Origin: Deltaproteobacteria bacterium
GTDB taxonomy: Bacteria > Desulfobacterota > Syntrophobacteria > Syntrophobacterales > Syntrophobacteraceae
NCBI GenBank assembly: GCA_021780695.1
Contig: JAJXYD010000002.1
Span: 1-57,776 of the forward strand
Direction of reading: 5' to 3'
Length of the DNA: 57,776 bases
Part shown: positions 9,161 to 18,464 of the stretch, piece by piece
Position numbering within the stretch: position 1 is the stretch's first letter
Layout: every line of letters starts with the position of its first letter
The notes under the pieces: model-generated
Told to the model about the DNA's origin: nothing
Database searches by the model: none
The model's input: the letters and a program-made list of their open reading frames with translations, nothing else
Program-made: the position numbers and the translations under genes

Positions 9161-10203
9161 GCGAGCAGGCGATAGGAACCTTTGGGGAGCTTCCCGTGCC
9201 GCCGCACTTCGCACCGGGGAAAGTGGGCGAGGTGTGGCGAACGGAGTACCAGAAAAGGGCATTGGAGGCCGAAAAGTGGGCAGATTTGCACTCCATCGGG
9301 CCGGCATCCTCCGACCCAAGGAGCATCGCGCTGCTTTTGGTGGACGTGCAGAACAGTTTCTGCATTCCGGGTTTTGAGCTCTTTGTGGGCGGAGCCAGCG
9401 GAAACGGCGCGGTAGAAGACAACCGAAGGCTTTGCGAATTCCTCTACCGCAACCTCCACAGGATCTCGCTCGTCATAGCGACCATGGACACCCACCAGGC
9501 AATGCAGATCTTTCATTGCATCTTTTTTATAGATGAAAAGGGAGACCATCCCGACCCGTTTGCGATCCTAACCGTTGAAGACATCGAGCAGGGCCGTTTT
9601 AAGCCCCATCCCGAGGTGATGAAAAATCTCGGGATCGACCCGGGTTATGCGAAAAAATATCTCGACCACTATACCAAAACGCTACGAAGCGGGGGCAAAT
9701 ACGATCTTACGATCTGGCCCTATCACGCGATGCTGGGCGGGATAGGACACGCCCTGGTATCGGCGGTGGAAGAGGCACTCTTTTTTCACTCCATGGCAAG
9801 ATTTACGCAGCCCCAATTCAGGATCAAGGGCCAAAATCCGATGACGGAGCATTTTTCGGTATTGGGCCCCGAAGTGACCCATGGACCCCAGGGCGAGGTC
9901 GTGGCGAAAAAGGATGTCTCGCTTATGGAAGAGCTTCAAGACTTCGATGCAGTCATTATCGCCGGACAGGCAAAAAGCCATTGCGTGGCATGGACGATCG
10001 CCGATCTATTGGAAGATATCCAAAGGCGGGAGAGTGATCAGGCCGGAAAGTTCTATTTATTGGAAGACTGCACCTCGCCGGTCGTGATTCCAGGCATAGT
10101 TGATTACACCGAACCCGCCGAGCGGGCGTTTCGCCGTTTTAGCCAAGCGGGGGTGCACGTGGTTCGATCCGTGGTTCCCATGGATTCGTGGCTCGAGGTT
10201 TGA
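9157..10203 (+). CDS. pncA: Large nicotinamidase-like cysteine hydrolase (isochorismatase fold)
   Basis: A 348-residue member of the isochorismatase-like hydrolases. The catalytic aspartate is in LLLVDVQNSFC (D63) and the nucleophile in AGQAKSHCVAWT (C276). Nicotinamidases convert nicotinamide to nicotinate, which fits the coupled pncB. It is longer than the roughly 200-residue E. coli type because of an N-terminal extension and a long insert before the cysteine. The frame is open far upstream inside pncB, but GTG 9157 overlaps the pncB stop by 4 bp and removes that shadow. Activity on another amide cannot be excluded from sequence. Confidence 0.88.
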   Translation: MSEQAIGTFGELPVPPHFAPGKVGEVWRTEYQKRALEAEKWADLHSIGPASSDPRSIALLLVDVQNSFCIPGFELFVGGASGNGAVEDNRRLCEFLYRNLHRISLVIATMDTHQAMQIFHCIFFIDEKGDHPDPFAILTVEDIEQGRFKPHPEVMKNLGIDPGYAKKYLDHYTKTLRSGGKYDLTIWPYHAMLGGIGHALVSAVEEALFFHSMARFTQPQFRIKGQNPMTEHFSVLGPEVTHGPQGEVVAKKDVSLMEELQDFDAVIIAGQAKSHCVAWTIADLLEDIQRRESDQAGKFYLLEDCTSPVVIPGIVDYTEPAERAFRRFSQAGVHVVRSVVPMDSWLEV

Positions 10204-10207
10204 GGGG

Positions 10208-10336
10208 ATGCAAGAGAAGGGCCTGCGCAATGGGGTCTTTTGCGCCACCGGCGCATGGATTCCCGGAAAATACGACACGGCTCCGCCAAGGTTTCCTTTA
10301 GAACAGAAGCTTACCATCCCGGCCGGAATTTTTTAA
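10208..10336 (+). CDS. Possible 42-residue small protein after pncA
   Basis: An ATG at 10208 lies 5 bp after the pncA stop with GAGG nine bases upstream, and opens a 42-codon frame ending IPAGIF. The sequence has one cysteine and a glycine/proline-rich pattern (GAWIPGKYDTAPPRF). I do not recognise it with certainty. Position and ribosome-binding site favour translation, but composition alone does not prove it. Confidence 0.3.
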   Translation: MQEKGLRNGVFCATGAWIPGKYDTAPPRFPLEQKLTIPAGIF

Positions 10337-10464
10337 GTGTGATAAGAATGAATACGGGTCAATGTGAAGGTTAAAGTTAACCCTACAACGCCATGTAATG
10401 TTTCAGACCAGTCAAAAACATGATATTGTTTTCCTCGGGATTTTTTGGATAGAAGGAGCAACCC

Positions 10465-10524
10465 ATGGCGCCGCAGTGTGGACGTCTCGATCAATCTTAT
10501 TTCAGCGCCGCTGATTTTTACTGA
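10465..10524 (+). CDS. Possible 19-residue leader peptide upstream of atoE
   Basis: A short frame MAPQCGRLDQSYFSAADFY has a strong AAGGAG six bases before its ATG. It ends 133 bp before the atoE start. No overlapping larger gene explains the ribosome-binding site. Translation and any regulatory role are speculative. Confidence 0.2.
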   Translation: MAPQCGRLDQSYFSAADFY

Positions 10525-10657
10525 CGCAAGAAGCGATCAAAGGGTTTACGCCTCAACTTGGGGACTTTATTGCGCTCGCCCCAACCATCCGGTCTATAGT
10601 CATTGTACGGGACATTCAGGTTTTATGTTTATCACTTTTTAAATGGGAGGATTTGGC

Positions 10658-12076
10658 ATGAGTGGTGCGCAGGAACTTGGATTGGAAAAACGCAAGGCTT
10701 CGACCCTCGAAAGGTTTGGCCTGGGACTCGCGGCCTGGAGTGAGAAATGGTTCCCGGATGCATGGGTCTTTGCGCTGCTCGGGATCGTCGTTGTCTTCCT
10801 TTTCGGACTGCTGATCGGGCAAAGCCCGGTGAAACTCGCCTTGGCCGGCGGCAAGGAATTCTGGGTATTGATACCCTTTACCATGCAGATGGCCATGATC
10901 ATCATCGGCGGATATGTGGTTGCCTCCACACCCGCGGTTTACTGGCTTATCTGCAAGGTCGCCACTCTGCCCAAAAACGGAAAGGCGGCCGTCGCCCTCA
11001 TCGCTTTCTTTTCAATGGCGACCTCTTTGATATCCTGGGGGTTCAGCCTCATCTTCAGCGGCCTTCTTGTCCGCGAGATATCGCGTCATCGTGACGATCT
11101 GGACTACCGGGCCGCCGGAGCGGCGGCCTACCTTGGGCTTGGAGCCGTATGGGCCCTCGGGCTCTCCTCGTCGGCCGCGCTCATGATGGCCACCAAAGGC
11201 TCCATTCCCCCCAAGCTTTTTAAAATCAGCGGCTTCATTCCCTTAACCGGAACTCTTTTCACCTGGGCTAACTTCTTGACAGTGCTCATTCTTATCACTG
11301 TCTCGATCGCGATAGCTTATTTTTCAGCTCCCAATCCCCAACAGACCAAAAACGCAAAGGCGTTCGGCATTTCCTTCGAAAAGCTCGATATGAGCATTGA
11401 ACCGAGGCAAAAACCCGGCGAATGGCTTGAATACAGTCCTTTTCTCATTATCCTGGTCGGCGCTCTCCTGCTTTTCTACCTCGGCGACGTTTTTAGAACC
11501 TCGCCCTCCGGGGCACTGGCCGCCTTGGACCTCAACACCTATAACCTTATCTTTCTCACCGTGGGCATGCTCCTTCACTGGCGGCCGAAAAGATTTCTTA
11601 AAGCCGTCTACAACGCGGTCCCCGCTACCGGCGGCGTCCTGATTCAGTTTCCTTTCTATGCGGTCATCTTCGGAATGATTGTTGGCACGGGCATTAACGG
11701 ATGGCTAACCCACCTGTTCTACCAGATGACTTCCCACGGCACTTATGCGCTTCTCGTGGCCGCCTACTCCACCGTACTGGGCGTATTCGTTCCCTCGGGC
11801 GGTTCCAAATGGGTCGTGGAAGCCCCCTACGTTCTCCAGGCCGCCAATCTGCATCACATAAATCTTGGATGGGTCACCCAGATCTACAATGCCGCAGAGG
11901 CGATTCCCAATCTGCTAAACCCCTTCTGGATGTTGCCCCTGCTGGGTATTTTGCATGTCAAGGCCCGCGATCTTGTTGGCTATGCGGTATTGCAGATGCT
12001 CATTCATATTCCTATCGTTTTCTTCCTGTGTTGGTTTTTTGCCCGGATCATCCCCTACGTGCCTCCGCTTAGGTAG
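10658..12076 (+). CDS. atoE: Short-chain fatty acid transporter, AtoE family
   Basis: A 472-residue integral membrane protein with about ten or more hydrophobic segments (for example WVFALLGIVVVFLFGLLI and MAMIIIGGYVV). It matches AtoE-type transporters, including the opening LERFGLGLAAWSEKWFPD and the PSGGSKWVVEAPYV segment, and would move short-chain fatty acids or acetoacetate across the inner membrane. ATG 10658 is preferred to the ATG 15 bp upstream because GGGAGG lies seven bases before it. It faces the leucine/isovalerate catabolic genes tail to tail, which fits a supply or export role for that pathway. Confidence 0.92.
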   Translation: MSGAQELGLEKRKASTLERFGLGLAAWSEKWFPDAWVFALLGIVVVFLFGLLIGQSPVKLALAGGKEFWVLIPFTMQMAMIIIGGYVVASTPAVYWLICKVATLPKNGKAAVALIAFFSMATSLISWGFSLIFSGLLVREISRHRDDLDYRAAGAAAYLGLGAVWALGLSSSAALMMATKGSIPPKLFKISGFIPLTGTLFTWANFLTVLILITVSIAIAYFSAPNPQQTKNAKAFGISFEKLDMSIEPRQKPGEWLEYSPFLIILVGALLLFYLGDVFRTSPSGALAALDLNTYNLIFLTVGMLLHWRPKRFLKAVYNAVPATGGVLIQFPFYAVIFGMIVGTGINGWLTHLFYQMTSHGTYALLVAAYSTVLGVFVPSGGSKWVVEAPYVLQAANLHHINLGWVTQIYNAAEAIPNLLNPFWMLPLLGILHVKARDLVGYAVLQMLIHIPIVFFLCWFFARIIPYVPPLR

Positions 12077-12304
12077 GTCGGGGCGAAAGCACCGGTTTTA
12101 CTAAAACCTTCATGGAGTAGAGATCAAGGTGACATCACGGACATAATGCAGCCGATTTTCCATGCTCCATTGGCCGCGATTCAGGGTCAGGATTCGGCTC
12201 CAAGAGGTTATGTTTAGTCGCCTGATTTAACAAAAACGAGGAGAGGCGCCCGGGACGCGGTTTGCGCCCCGGACGGGGAGGAGGCGGGCCGTTAGGCCCT
12301 TCTG

Positions 12305-13489
12305 TCAACGAGCGTTTTTCCTGGCGAAGGCTTCGGCGGTAATCTCCCGTGCGATGATCATTCTTCGAATCTCGCTGGTTCCCGCGCCGATTTCGTAGAG
12401 TTTAGCGTCCCGCCAGAGCTTCTGGACGGGAAATTCGAGGCAGTATCCATATCCGCCGTGGATCTGGATGGCCTGATCGCAAACCCAGGTAGCGGTTTCG
12501 GCGGCAAAAAGGATCGCGGCGGCGGCAAGCCTGGTAAGCTCGGTGCCCTTGCCGCCCCTGCTCGCTTTGCGGGCCGCATCGGCAGCCCGGTAGACCAGGA
12601 GGCGGGCCGCTTCGGTGCGAGCGAACATATCGGCCAGTTTCTGCTGGATCATTTCGAACTTTGCGATCGCCTGACCGAACTGTTCCCGTTCGACCGAATA
12701 GCGAATCGAGTAGTCAAGGGCCTGCCGGGCCATGCCGACAGAGCCGCCGGCAAGGACTATGCGCTCAATGTCAAGGCCGCTGGTCATGACGTTTACGCCG
12801 TTATTTTCCTCACCGACGAGGTTTTCTTGCGGCACTTCACATTCTTCAAAAATCAGTTCGCCGGTAGGCGAGCCGCGCATACCGCACTTATTTAGCTTTC
12901 TGGCTACCGAATAGCCCGGAAAGTCCTTTTCCACAATGAAGGCGCTTATCCCCTTGGCCCCCTTCTCAGGCGCGGTCTTGGCGTAGACCAGGATGGTATC
13001 GGCCATGGGGCCGTTTGTAATGAACATCTTGGTGCCGGTAAGGATATACTTGTCCTTTCGCTTCACGGCGCGGGTTCGAAGGCTCATGGCGTCAGAGCCC
13101 GCATTGGGCTCGGTAAGCCCCAGGGCCCCGATCTTTTCCCCGGCGATGAGGGGAGGCAGATATTTTTTCTTAAGCGCTTCATTTGCGTTCTTGTGGATAT
13201 TATTGGCGCACAGGTTGGAGTGCGCCCCGTAGGACATGGCAAGAGCGGGGCAGATACGGCTCATTTCTTCTATGGCCAGGGTCTGCATGAGCACATCGCC
13301 GTCAAGGCCTCCGTACTGCTCGCCCATGGTTATGCCGAGGATGCCGATTTCGGCGCACTTGCGGAAAAAATCCGGCGGAAACCAGTCCTCGGCGTCGATT
13401 TTTTCCTGGATCGGCGCGAGTTCATTTACCGACCACTTATAGACGGTTTCCTTAATCATGCGTTGTTCATCGGACAGTTGAAAATCCAT
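12305..13489 (-). CDS. liuA: Isovaleryl-CoA dehydrogenase
   Basis: A 394-residue acyl-CoA dehydrogenase. Most family members keep the catalytic glutamate in the C-terminal YEGTxE loop; here that loop is YEIGAGTSE, and a glutamate is instead present in GLDIERIVLAGG (E242), the arrangement specific to isovaleryl-CoA dehydrogenases. This supports the specific call: isovaleryl-CoA to 3-methylcrotonyl-CoA with electrons to ETF. FAD-contact motifs LGLTEPNAGSD and QIHGGYGY are present. Start ATG 13489 follows GGAGG. It is the last gene of the minus-strand catabolic run that also encodes the carboxyltransferase and acetoacetyl-CoA synthetase. Confidence 0.93.
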   Translation of the reverse strand: MDFQLSDEQRMIKETVYKWSVNELAPIQEKIDAEDWFPPDFFRKCAEIGILGITMGEQYGGLDGDVLMQTLAIEEMSRICPALAMSYGAHSNLCANNIHKNANEALKKKYLPPLIAGEKIGALGLTEPNAGSDAMSLRTRAVKRKDKYILTGTKMFITNGPMADTILVYAKTAPEKGAKGISAFIVEKDFPGYSVARKLNKCGMRGSPTGELIFEECEVPQENLVGEENNGVNVMTSGLDIERIVLAGGSVGMARQALDYSIRYSVEREQFGQAIAKFEMIQQKLADMFARTEAARLLVYRAADAARKASRGGKGTELTRLAAAAILFAAETATWVCDQAIQIHGGYGYCLEFPVQKLWRDAKLYEIGAGTSEIRRMIIAREITAEAFARKNAR

Positions 13490-13518
13490 GCGTAGCCTCC
13501 GAATGGGTAAACTTTTGC

Positions 13519-15480
13519 CTACTCTTTGAGTTCGCGGGCAAGTTTTACGTAGAAATCAAGGGATTCCGGGTTGCTAAGGGCGTCCCTGTTGGTTACGGGC
13601 CTGCCGTTGAAGATATTGGCCACGGCGCTTTCAACCTTTTTCATGCTGAAAGTGTAGGGAATTTCGGGCACCTCGATGATCAGGGCCGGAACGTGGCGCG
13701 GAGAGGCAAGCTTGCGAAGAGATTTCTTCATTTTGTCTTTTAGCTCATCGCTCAGTTTGCACCCCTGGGCGAGGCGGACAAAAAGAATGATCCTCTGCTC
13801 GCCTTTCCACTCCTGTCCGATGGCCATGGCGTCGATTATTCCGTCTATGTTTTCAACGACGTTGTAGATTTCGGCGGGACCGATGCGCACCCCGGAAGGT
13901 TTTAGCGTAAAATCCGAGCGACCCAGAAACGTTATGCCCCCGGAATCGCCGTGGATGACGATCCAGTCGCCGTGGCGCCAGACACCGGGATAGAGATCGA
14001 AATAGGTGTCCCTGTACTTTTTAAGCTCGGGATCGTTCCAAAAGTAGAGCGGCATGGAGGGAGAGGGGGCTTCGCAGACAAGCTCGCCTTCCTTGTCGAT
14101 AACGCTCGTACCCGTTTCATCATAGGCTTTGACCTTCATACCGAGGCCGGCGCCCTGCAGTTCCCCGGCGTAGACGGGCTGGATGGGAGAACCGATCCCG
14201 AAGCAGCCGTTAATATCGGTGCCGCCCGAGATCGAATTGAAGTGCATGTCTTTTTTTATTTCCCCGTAGACATATTCGAATCCCTCGACGGAAAGGGGCG
14301 AGCCGGTTTGCGACATTGCGCGAATAGAGGACAGATCGAAGGTTTTGCCCGGTTTTGTCCCCGAAGTTTTCAAATAGTTGAGATAGCTCGCCGAACAGCC
14401 GAAGATGGTTATTTTTTCCTGCTCTGCCAGGCGCCACATGGCCCCCGGGTCCGGATGGTTGGGGTTACCCTCGTAGAGCACTATGGTTGCGCCCGCCCCA
14501 AGGGAGCCCATGAGCCAGTTCCACATCATCCAGCTTGGCGAGGTGATGTAGAAAATCCTGTCCTCGCGCTTTAGGTCTGTGTGGATTATGAGTTCCTTCT
14601 GTTGGTTGAGAAGGACTCCGGGGCCCTGGACCATACACTTGGGCTTTCCGGTCGTACCGGAGGAAAACATGATGTAGACCGGATGGTTGAAGCCAACCTG
14701 CTCGAATTGGATTTCGCAGGGCTTATCGGCGATAAAGTCGGAGTAGAGCACGCTTTTTTGTATCGAGCCGATTTCGGGATTTTCACGCACATAGGGGACG
14801 ACGACAATTTTTTCAAGCGAGGGGACCTCTTTGGAAATCCTTTCCACGTTTGCAAGAAGATCTATTTCCTTGTCTTTGTAGAGCTGGCCGTCGACAGTAA
14901 AGAGGACCCTGGGGCCGATCTGGCCAAGGCGGTCGATAACGGCTCCCGCGCCAAGTTCGGCGCCGCAGGACGACCATACGGCCCCGATGCTGGTTGTGGC
15001 AAGCATCGCGATACAGGTTTGCATGAGATTGGGCATATAGGCCCCTACCCTGTCGCCCTTACTCACCCCCATGGTCCGAAGCGATTTTGCAACACGCGAG
15101 ACCTCGTCATAGAGTTGGCGATAAGTCAGGGAAGCCGACTTATCTCTTTCGCCTCTAAAAATAAAAGCCGGTTGATCGTCTCGGAATCTCAAAAGATTTT
15201 CCGCGAAGTTAAGTTTTGCCCCGGGAAACCATTGCGTTCCGGGAAAGACCGAAAGATCGTCAACGACCTTATCGTATTTTCGTGAAGCCCGGATTTGAAC
15301 AAAATCCCACACCGCGGCCCAAAAATCCTCGATTTTGTCCACCGACCATTTATAGAGGTCGCCATATCCCTCAAGGCTCAGGCCGTAGGTCTTGTTCACG
15401 TATTCGATAAAACGGGTTGCGTTGGCTTTGCTTTTACACTCGGCCGATGGAACCCATAGAGGCTTTCTTTGCTCTTTCAT
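13519..15480 (-). CDS. aacS: Acetoacetyl-CoA synthetase
   Basis: A 653-residue AMP-forming acyl-CoA synthetase of the acetoacetyl-CoA synthetase type, which activates acetoacetate with ATP and CoA. It has the ANL P-loop FSSGTTGKPKCMVQG, the GRSDFTLKPSGVRIGPAE hinge region and the C-terminal IPYTFSMKKVE with the catalytic-type lysine. Length and the opening (ANATRF, FAENLL) match AacS better than acetyl-CoA synthetase. Start ATG 15480 follows GGAGA. Located between the DRE-TIM gene and isovaleryl-CoA dehydrogenase, it would reclaim the acetoacetate made by leucine breakdown. Confidence 0.93.
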   Translation of the reverse strand: MKEQRKPLWVPSAECKSKANATRFIEYVNKTYGLSLEGYGDLYKWSVDKIEDFWAAVWDFVQIRASRKYDKVVDDLSVFPGTQWFPGAKLNFAENLLRFRDDQPAFIFRGERDKSASLTYRQLYDEVSRVAKSLRTMGVSKGDRVGAYMPNLMQTCIAMLATTSIGAVWSSCGAELGAGAVIDRLGQIGPRVLFTVDGQLYKDKEIDLLANVERISKEVPSLEKIVVVPYVRENPEIGSIQKSVLYSDFIADKPCEIQFEQVGFNHPVYIMFSSGTTGKPKCMVQGPGVLLNQQKELIIHTDLKREDRIFYITSPSWMMWNWLMGSLGAGATIVLYEGNPNHPDPGAMWRLAEQEKITIFGCSASYLNYLKTSGTKPGKTFDLSSIRAMSQTGSPLSVEGFEYVYGEIKKDMHFNSISGGTDINGCFGIGSPIQPVYAGELQGAGLGMKVKAYDETGTSVIDKEGELVCEAPSPSMPLYFWNDPELKKYRDTYFDLYPGVWRHGDWIVIHGDSGGITFLGRSDFTLKPSGVRIGPAEIYNVVENIDGIIDAMAIGQEWKGEQRIILFVRLAQGCKLSDELKDKMKKSLRKLASPRHVPALIIEVPEIPYTFSMKKVESAVANIFNGRPVTNRDALSNPESLDFYVKLARELKE

Positions 15481-15550
15481 AAACTCTCCTTACGAGATAT
15501 TTCGAGCTATGATTAGTGACTGTTATCAGCGCCTGGCGATCACTTACCGC

Positions 15551-16735
15551 TTAGGCCTTTTTCCACGAAGCCGGCCCGTACTTTTCAGGCAGAACGGCCG
15601 ACGGGGACCATTCGGAGGGCACCAGGCACCCGGGTTTTTCGCCAACTTTGGCGATCAGTTTCGATAGACCCGGCCGGGCGAATTCCATGTGTCCCTCTTT
15701 GAGCGTGCGGCCGTTGTAGACGGCTTCCGAGCGCAGCCTCCGCCCGGCGGTCTTTTCCATCTTCGCTCCGAGCCACAGCACACGGTCGACGTCATAGCCG
15801 TGCTCGATACCCAGTTCATCGATCATGACGAGCAGGTCTTCAAAGGTAATGAGCCCGACAAAGCGATGGTCCTTATAGTAATATTCCCCCGTTCCGCGGA
15901 CGGGGCAGTCGTCGAGGAAATTGGCGGGCTGGCCGCCCAAGCCGCCAAGGGTTCCTTCAAAGCGGCATATTCCGGCCTGGAGGGCGGCGAGCACGGAGGC
16001 GGAGGCAACGCGCTTGGTCTCATGGAGATGGCACAGATGCGCCTCGGGATCGGGCATAGCGTCAAGGATCATGGAAAAATAGCGGTAGACCTGGTCAGCC
16101 GAGGCCGAGCCGTCGTGATCGGCATGTTCTATGTCGTGGGCGCCTATCGACAGGAAACGCTTTGTAAACTCGACGGCGTCTTCAAGCCTTGTGGCGCCGG
16201 TGATGGGGCTGCCCCAGATCGTGCTGACGGTGCCGCACATCTTTATGCCCACATCGGCGGCTTTTTTTATGCAGCGTTCGGCCTCTCTCCAATACTGGGA
16301 CAGGGTGGTGCCCGAATTTGCGAAATGATGCTCAGGATCGGTCGAGACCATCATGAGGATGCGGTCGGGACCTATTCCCTTTTTTTGAAACTCGATGGCC
16401 CTGTCGACGGCCGACTCACGGATTGTAACCGCGGTCATTACGACCTGGCTCAAATCGACGCCTTTTTTTTCACACCGTTTCTTGAAGGCATCGCCCCTAA
16501 GGGCCGCCATCACCTGCTCGGCGTCTTTAAACTGAGGAATGCCCTCGGGGTTTCCAAGATTTGTGACCTCGATTTCCTTTGCGCCCGCAAGGATCATCTC
16601 CTGAGCGTAAAAGATCTTGGCGTTGGTAGAGATAAATCTCTCCTCGTGCTGAAAACCGTCGCGCACGGTTATATCGCCTAATGTCACCTTGCGGGGCATG
16701 CGTGGAAAGATCTTCCAGTAATCGTATTCAGTCAT
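15551..16735 (-). CDS. DRE-TIM metallolyase related to HMG-CoA lyase / citramalate synthase
   Basis: A 394-residue protein of the DRE-TIM barrel family. It keeps the metal and catalytic pieces VRDGFQ (R25, D26), EIEVTNL near residue 55 and the HLHE pair (H236, H238). The HMG-CoA-lyase signature loop is GLGGQP: glutamine 269 replaces the catalytic cysteine, and the following stretch is rewritten (RGTGEYYY). It is therefore unlikely to be an ordinary HMG-CoA lyase, although the metal site looks functional. Start ATG 16735 has AAGGAG upstream. It lies between the carboxyltransferase and aacS genes, so a step in leucine or branched acid breakdown is likely, but the reaction is uncertain. Confidence 0.75.
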   Translation of the reverse strand: MTEYDYWKIFPRMPRKVTLGDITVRDGFQHEERFISTNAKIFYAQEMILAGAKEIEVTNLGNPEGIPQFKDAEQVMAALRGDAFKKRCEKKGVDLSQVVMTAVTIRESAVDRAIEFQKKGIGPDRILMMVSTDPEHHFANSGTTLSQYWREAERCIKKAADVGIKMCGTVSTIWGSPITGATRLEDAVEFTKRFLSIGAHDIEHADHDGSASADQVYRYFSMILDAMPDPEAHLCHLHETKRVASASVLAALQAGICRFEGTLGGLGGQPANFLDDCPVRGTGEYYYKDHRFVGLITFEDLLVMIDELGIEHGYDVDRVLWLGAKMEKTAGRRLRSEAVYNGRTLKEGHMEFARPGLSKLIAKVGEKPGCLVPSEWSPSAVLPEKYGPASWKKA

Positions 16736-16763
16736 AACTTATGGCTCCTTTTCCGGTAAAGTT

Positions 16764-18401
16764 TTAAACCTTCAGATCTCCCCAGTCCGATTTTTCGATG
16801 GGAACGCGGTAGCAGAGCTCAAGGGCTCTTGCCAACTTGTCGCGCGTCTCGCTGAAAGTGATGATTCCGTCATGAAACAACAAAGAACCCGTAAGGAAGG
16901 GATGACCTTCGGCATCGTAGCGATCCATCATCATTTGGCGAAAGTCGGCCATTTCCTGCTCATCGACCTTTTCGCCCTTATCGACTATGTTTTTCCTGCG
17001 GATTGTCTCCATGACAAATCCGGCCGTCTTACCCGACATAACGGTCGTTCGGCCCCTCATGTTGGTGAAGGTAAAAACGGGTTTAAAGGCCCTGCCGCAC
17101 ATTCCGTAGTTTGCCGCGCCGTGGTCGGGTCCAATGACGAGCTGAATTTTAGGAACGTTTAAGGCGCTGCAGGCGCGCACCATATCGGCCCCGTATTTAC
17201 CGATGCCTCCCCATTCTTCCTGTTTTCCCACCATGTAGCCCGGAGAGCCCTGCAGGAATATGACCGGCAGCCTCGAATTGCCGCAGCGAATCATCCATTC
17301 GGCGGCCTTTTGAGCGGCCTCGGTATAGATAATGCCGCTGCCGTTGGAGGCGACGACCCCCACGGGCAAGCCTTTGAGCCACATTTTGCCCGTGATTATG
17401 GACTGTCCCCTGGCAAGACCGTAAAGAGGCTTGTATTCATGGAAATAGGAGTCGTCGGCGATACACTTGATCGTGTCTTTTATGGGAATGGCGCTGTAGG
17501 TGTTTACCGGGGTCGAACGCATCATTTCCCGGTAGTCAAAGCGCGGCTCCCGCGAACTTCTGCGCTCGCAGAAAAGTTTTTGCGCGGGTTCAAACTCCAT
17601 GATGTCTCGAAGTTTCATGACCGCTTCCTGCTGGGATCTTACGAAGTGGTCGCATCCGCCGGAGTGCTGCGTATGGACATAGGCCCCGCCAAGGTCATCG
17701 GCGCTAACTGTCTCTCCGATCGCCGATTTTACCATCGGAGGTCCGGCCAGAAAGGCGTAGGCAAGCTTTTCGATCATGATCGATTCGGTGGCAAGATGGA
17801 CTATATAGGCCCCTCCCGCCGTGTTTCCGCCGGTCGAGAGGGTGTATTGCTTGATGCCCTTTGCCGACATGCGGCACATATTGTAGAACATTGTGCCGAA
17901 GTGGCCGTCATCGGCAAAACAGCCCAGCTGCAAGGGCAGGTTCACCCCACCCGAATCGGCGATGTAGATACAGGGCAGTTGTAGGCGCTCGGCTATGGCT
18001 TGGGCCCTCATGTGCTTTTTAAGGGTAATGGGGAAATAGGTCCCGGCCGCATAGCGGTTTTCATTGGCAAAGATCATGCAGTCTTTTCGGTGAACGACTC
18101 CAATGCCCGTCACCACGCCACCGCCCGGAATATGGCCCCGTTTTTCCGAAAGGTAGACGTCACCTCCATAGAGCTTTACGTCTCCAATGTTGTAGCCCGC
18201 ATCCACCCCCAGTTCGAAAAACTCCGTGCCCGGATCTATCAACATCCGTATAAGATCGCGCATCGGTTTTTTGCCCTGCTTGGCAAGACGGGCTATCTGC
18301 TTTTCCCCGCCTATGTCGTAGGCTTCCTTTCGCCGCTCCAAAACGATTGCGTCCTGCTCTTCCCAGTGCTTGAGACGCTCCGTACGTTCGACATCTTCCA
18401 T
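16764..18401 (-). CDS. liuB: Acyl-CoA carboxylase carboxyltransferase subunit, methylcrotonyl-CoA type
   Basis: A 545-residue carboxyltransferase of the MccB/PccB family with the two crotonase-like halves: the N-terminal part around ADSGGVNLPLQ and TAGGAYI, and the C-terminal part with PVIFLQGSPGYMVGKQEE and GADMVRACS. By context it would carboxylate 3-methylcrotonyl-CoA. No biotin carboxylase or biotin-carrier subunit is encoded in the window, so its partner is unknown; a decarboxylase role is also possible. The frame can start with GTG 18413, but ATG 18401 has GGAGG five bases upstream and is chosen. It sits between the two HMG-CoA-lyase-like genes. Confidence 0.9.
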   Translation of the reverse strand: MEDVERTERLKHWEEQDAIVLERRKEAYDIGGEKQIARLAKQGKKPMRDLIRMLIDPGTEFFELGVDAGYNIGDVKLYGGDVYLSEKRGHIPGGGVVTGIGVVHRKDCMIFANENRYAAGTYFPITLKKHMRAQAIAERLQLPCIYIADSGGVNLPLQLGCFADDGHFGTMFYNMCRMSAKGIKQYTLSTGGNTAGGAYIVHLATESIMIEKLAYAFLAGPPMVKSAIGETVSADDLGGAYVHTQHSGGCDHFVRSQQEAVMKLRDIMEFEPAQKLFCERRSSREPRFDYREMMRSTPVNTYSAIPIKDTIKCIADDSYFHEYKPLYGLARGQSIITGKMWLKGLPVGVVASNGSGIIYTEAAQKAAEWMIRCGNSRLPVIFLQGSPGYMVGKQEEWGGIGKYGADMVRACSALNVPKIQLVIGPDHGAANYGMCGRAFKPVFTFTNMRGRTTVMSGKTAGFVMETIRRKNIVDKGEKVDEQEMADFRQMMMDRYDAEGHPFLTGSLLFHDGIITFSETRDKLARALELCYRVPIEKSDWGDLKV

Positions 18402-18464
18402 AATGGCCTCCACAGTCCCTCGACACCCAGTGTCTTTAACAATTATTTTTCCCGTCCGCCCTCT

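Noticed and set aside
12286..12299. GGGCC-GTTA-GGCCC hairpin after the isovaleryl-CoA dehydrogenase gene
   Set aside because: The stem is only 5 bp and no T run follows closely on the minus strand, so a terminator is not supported.
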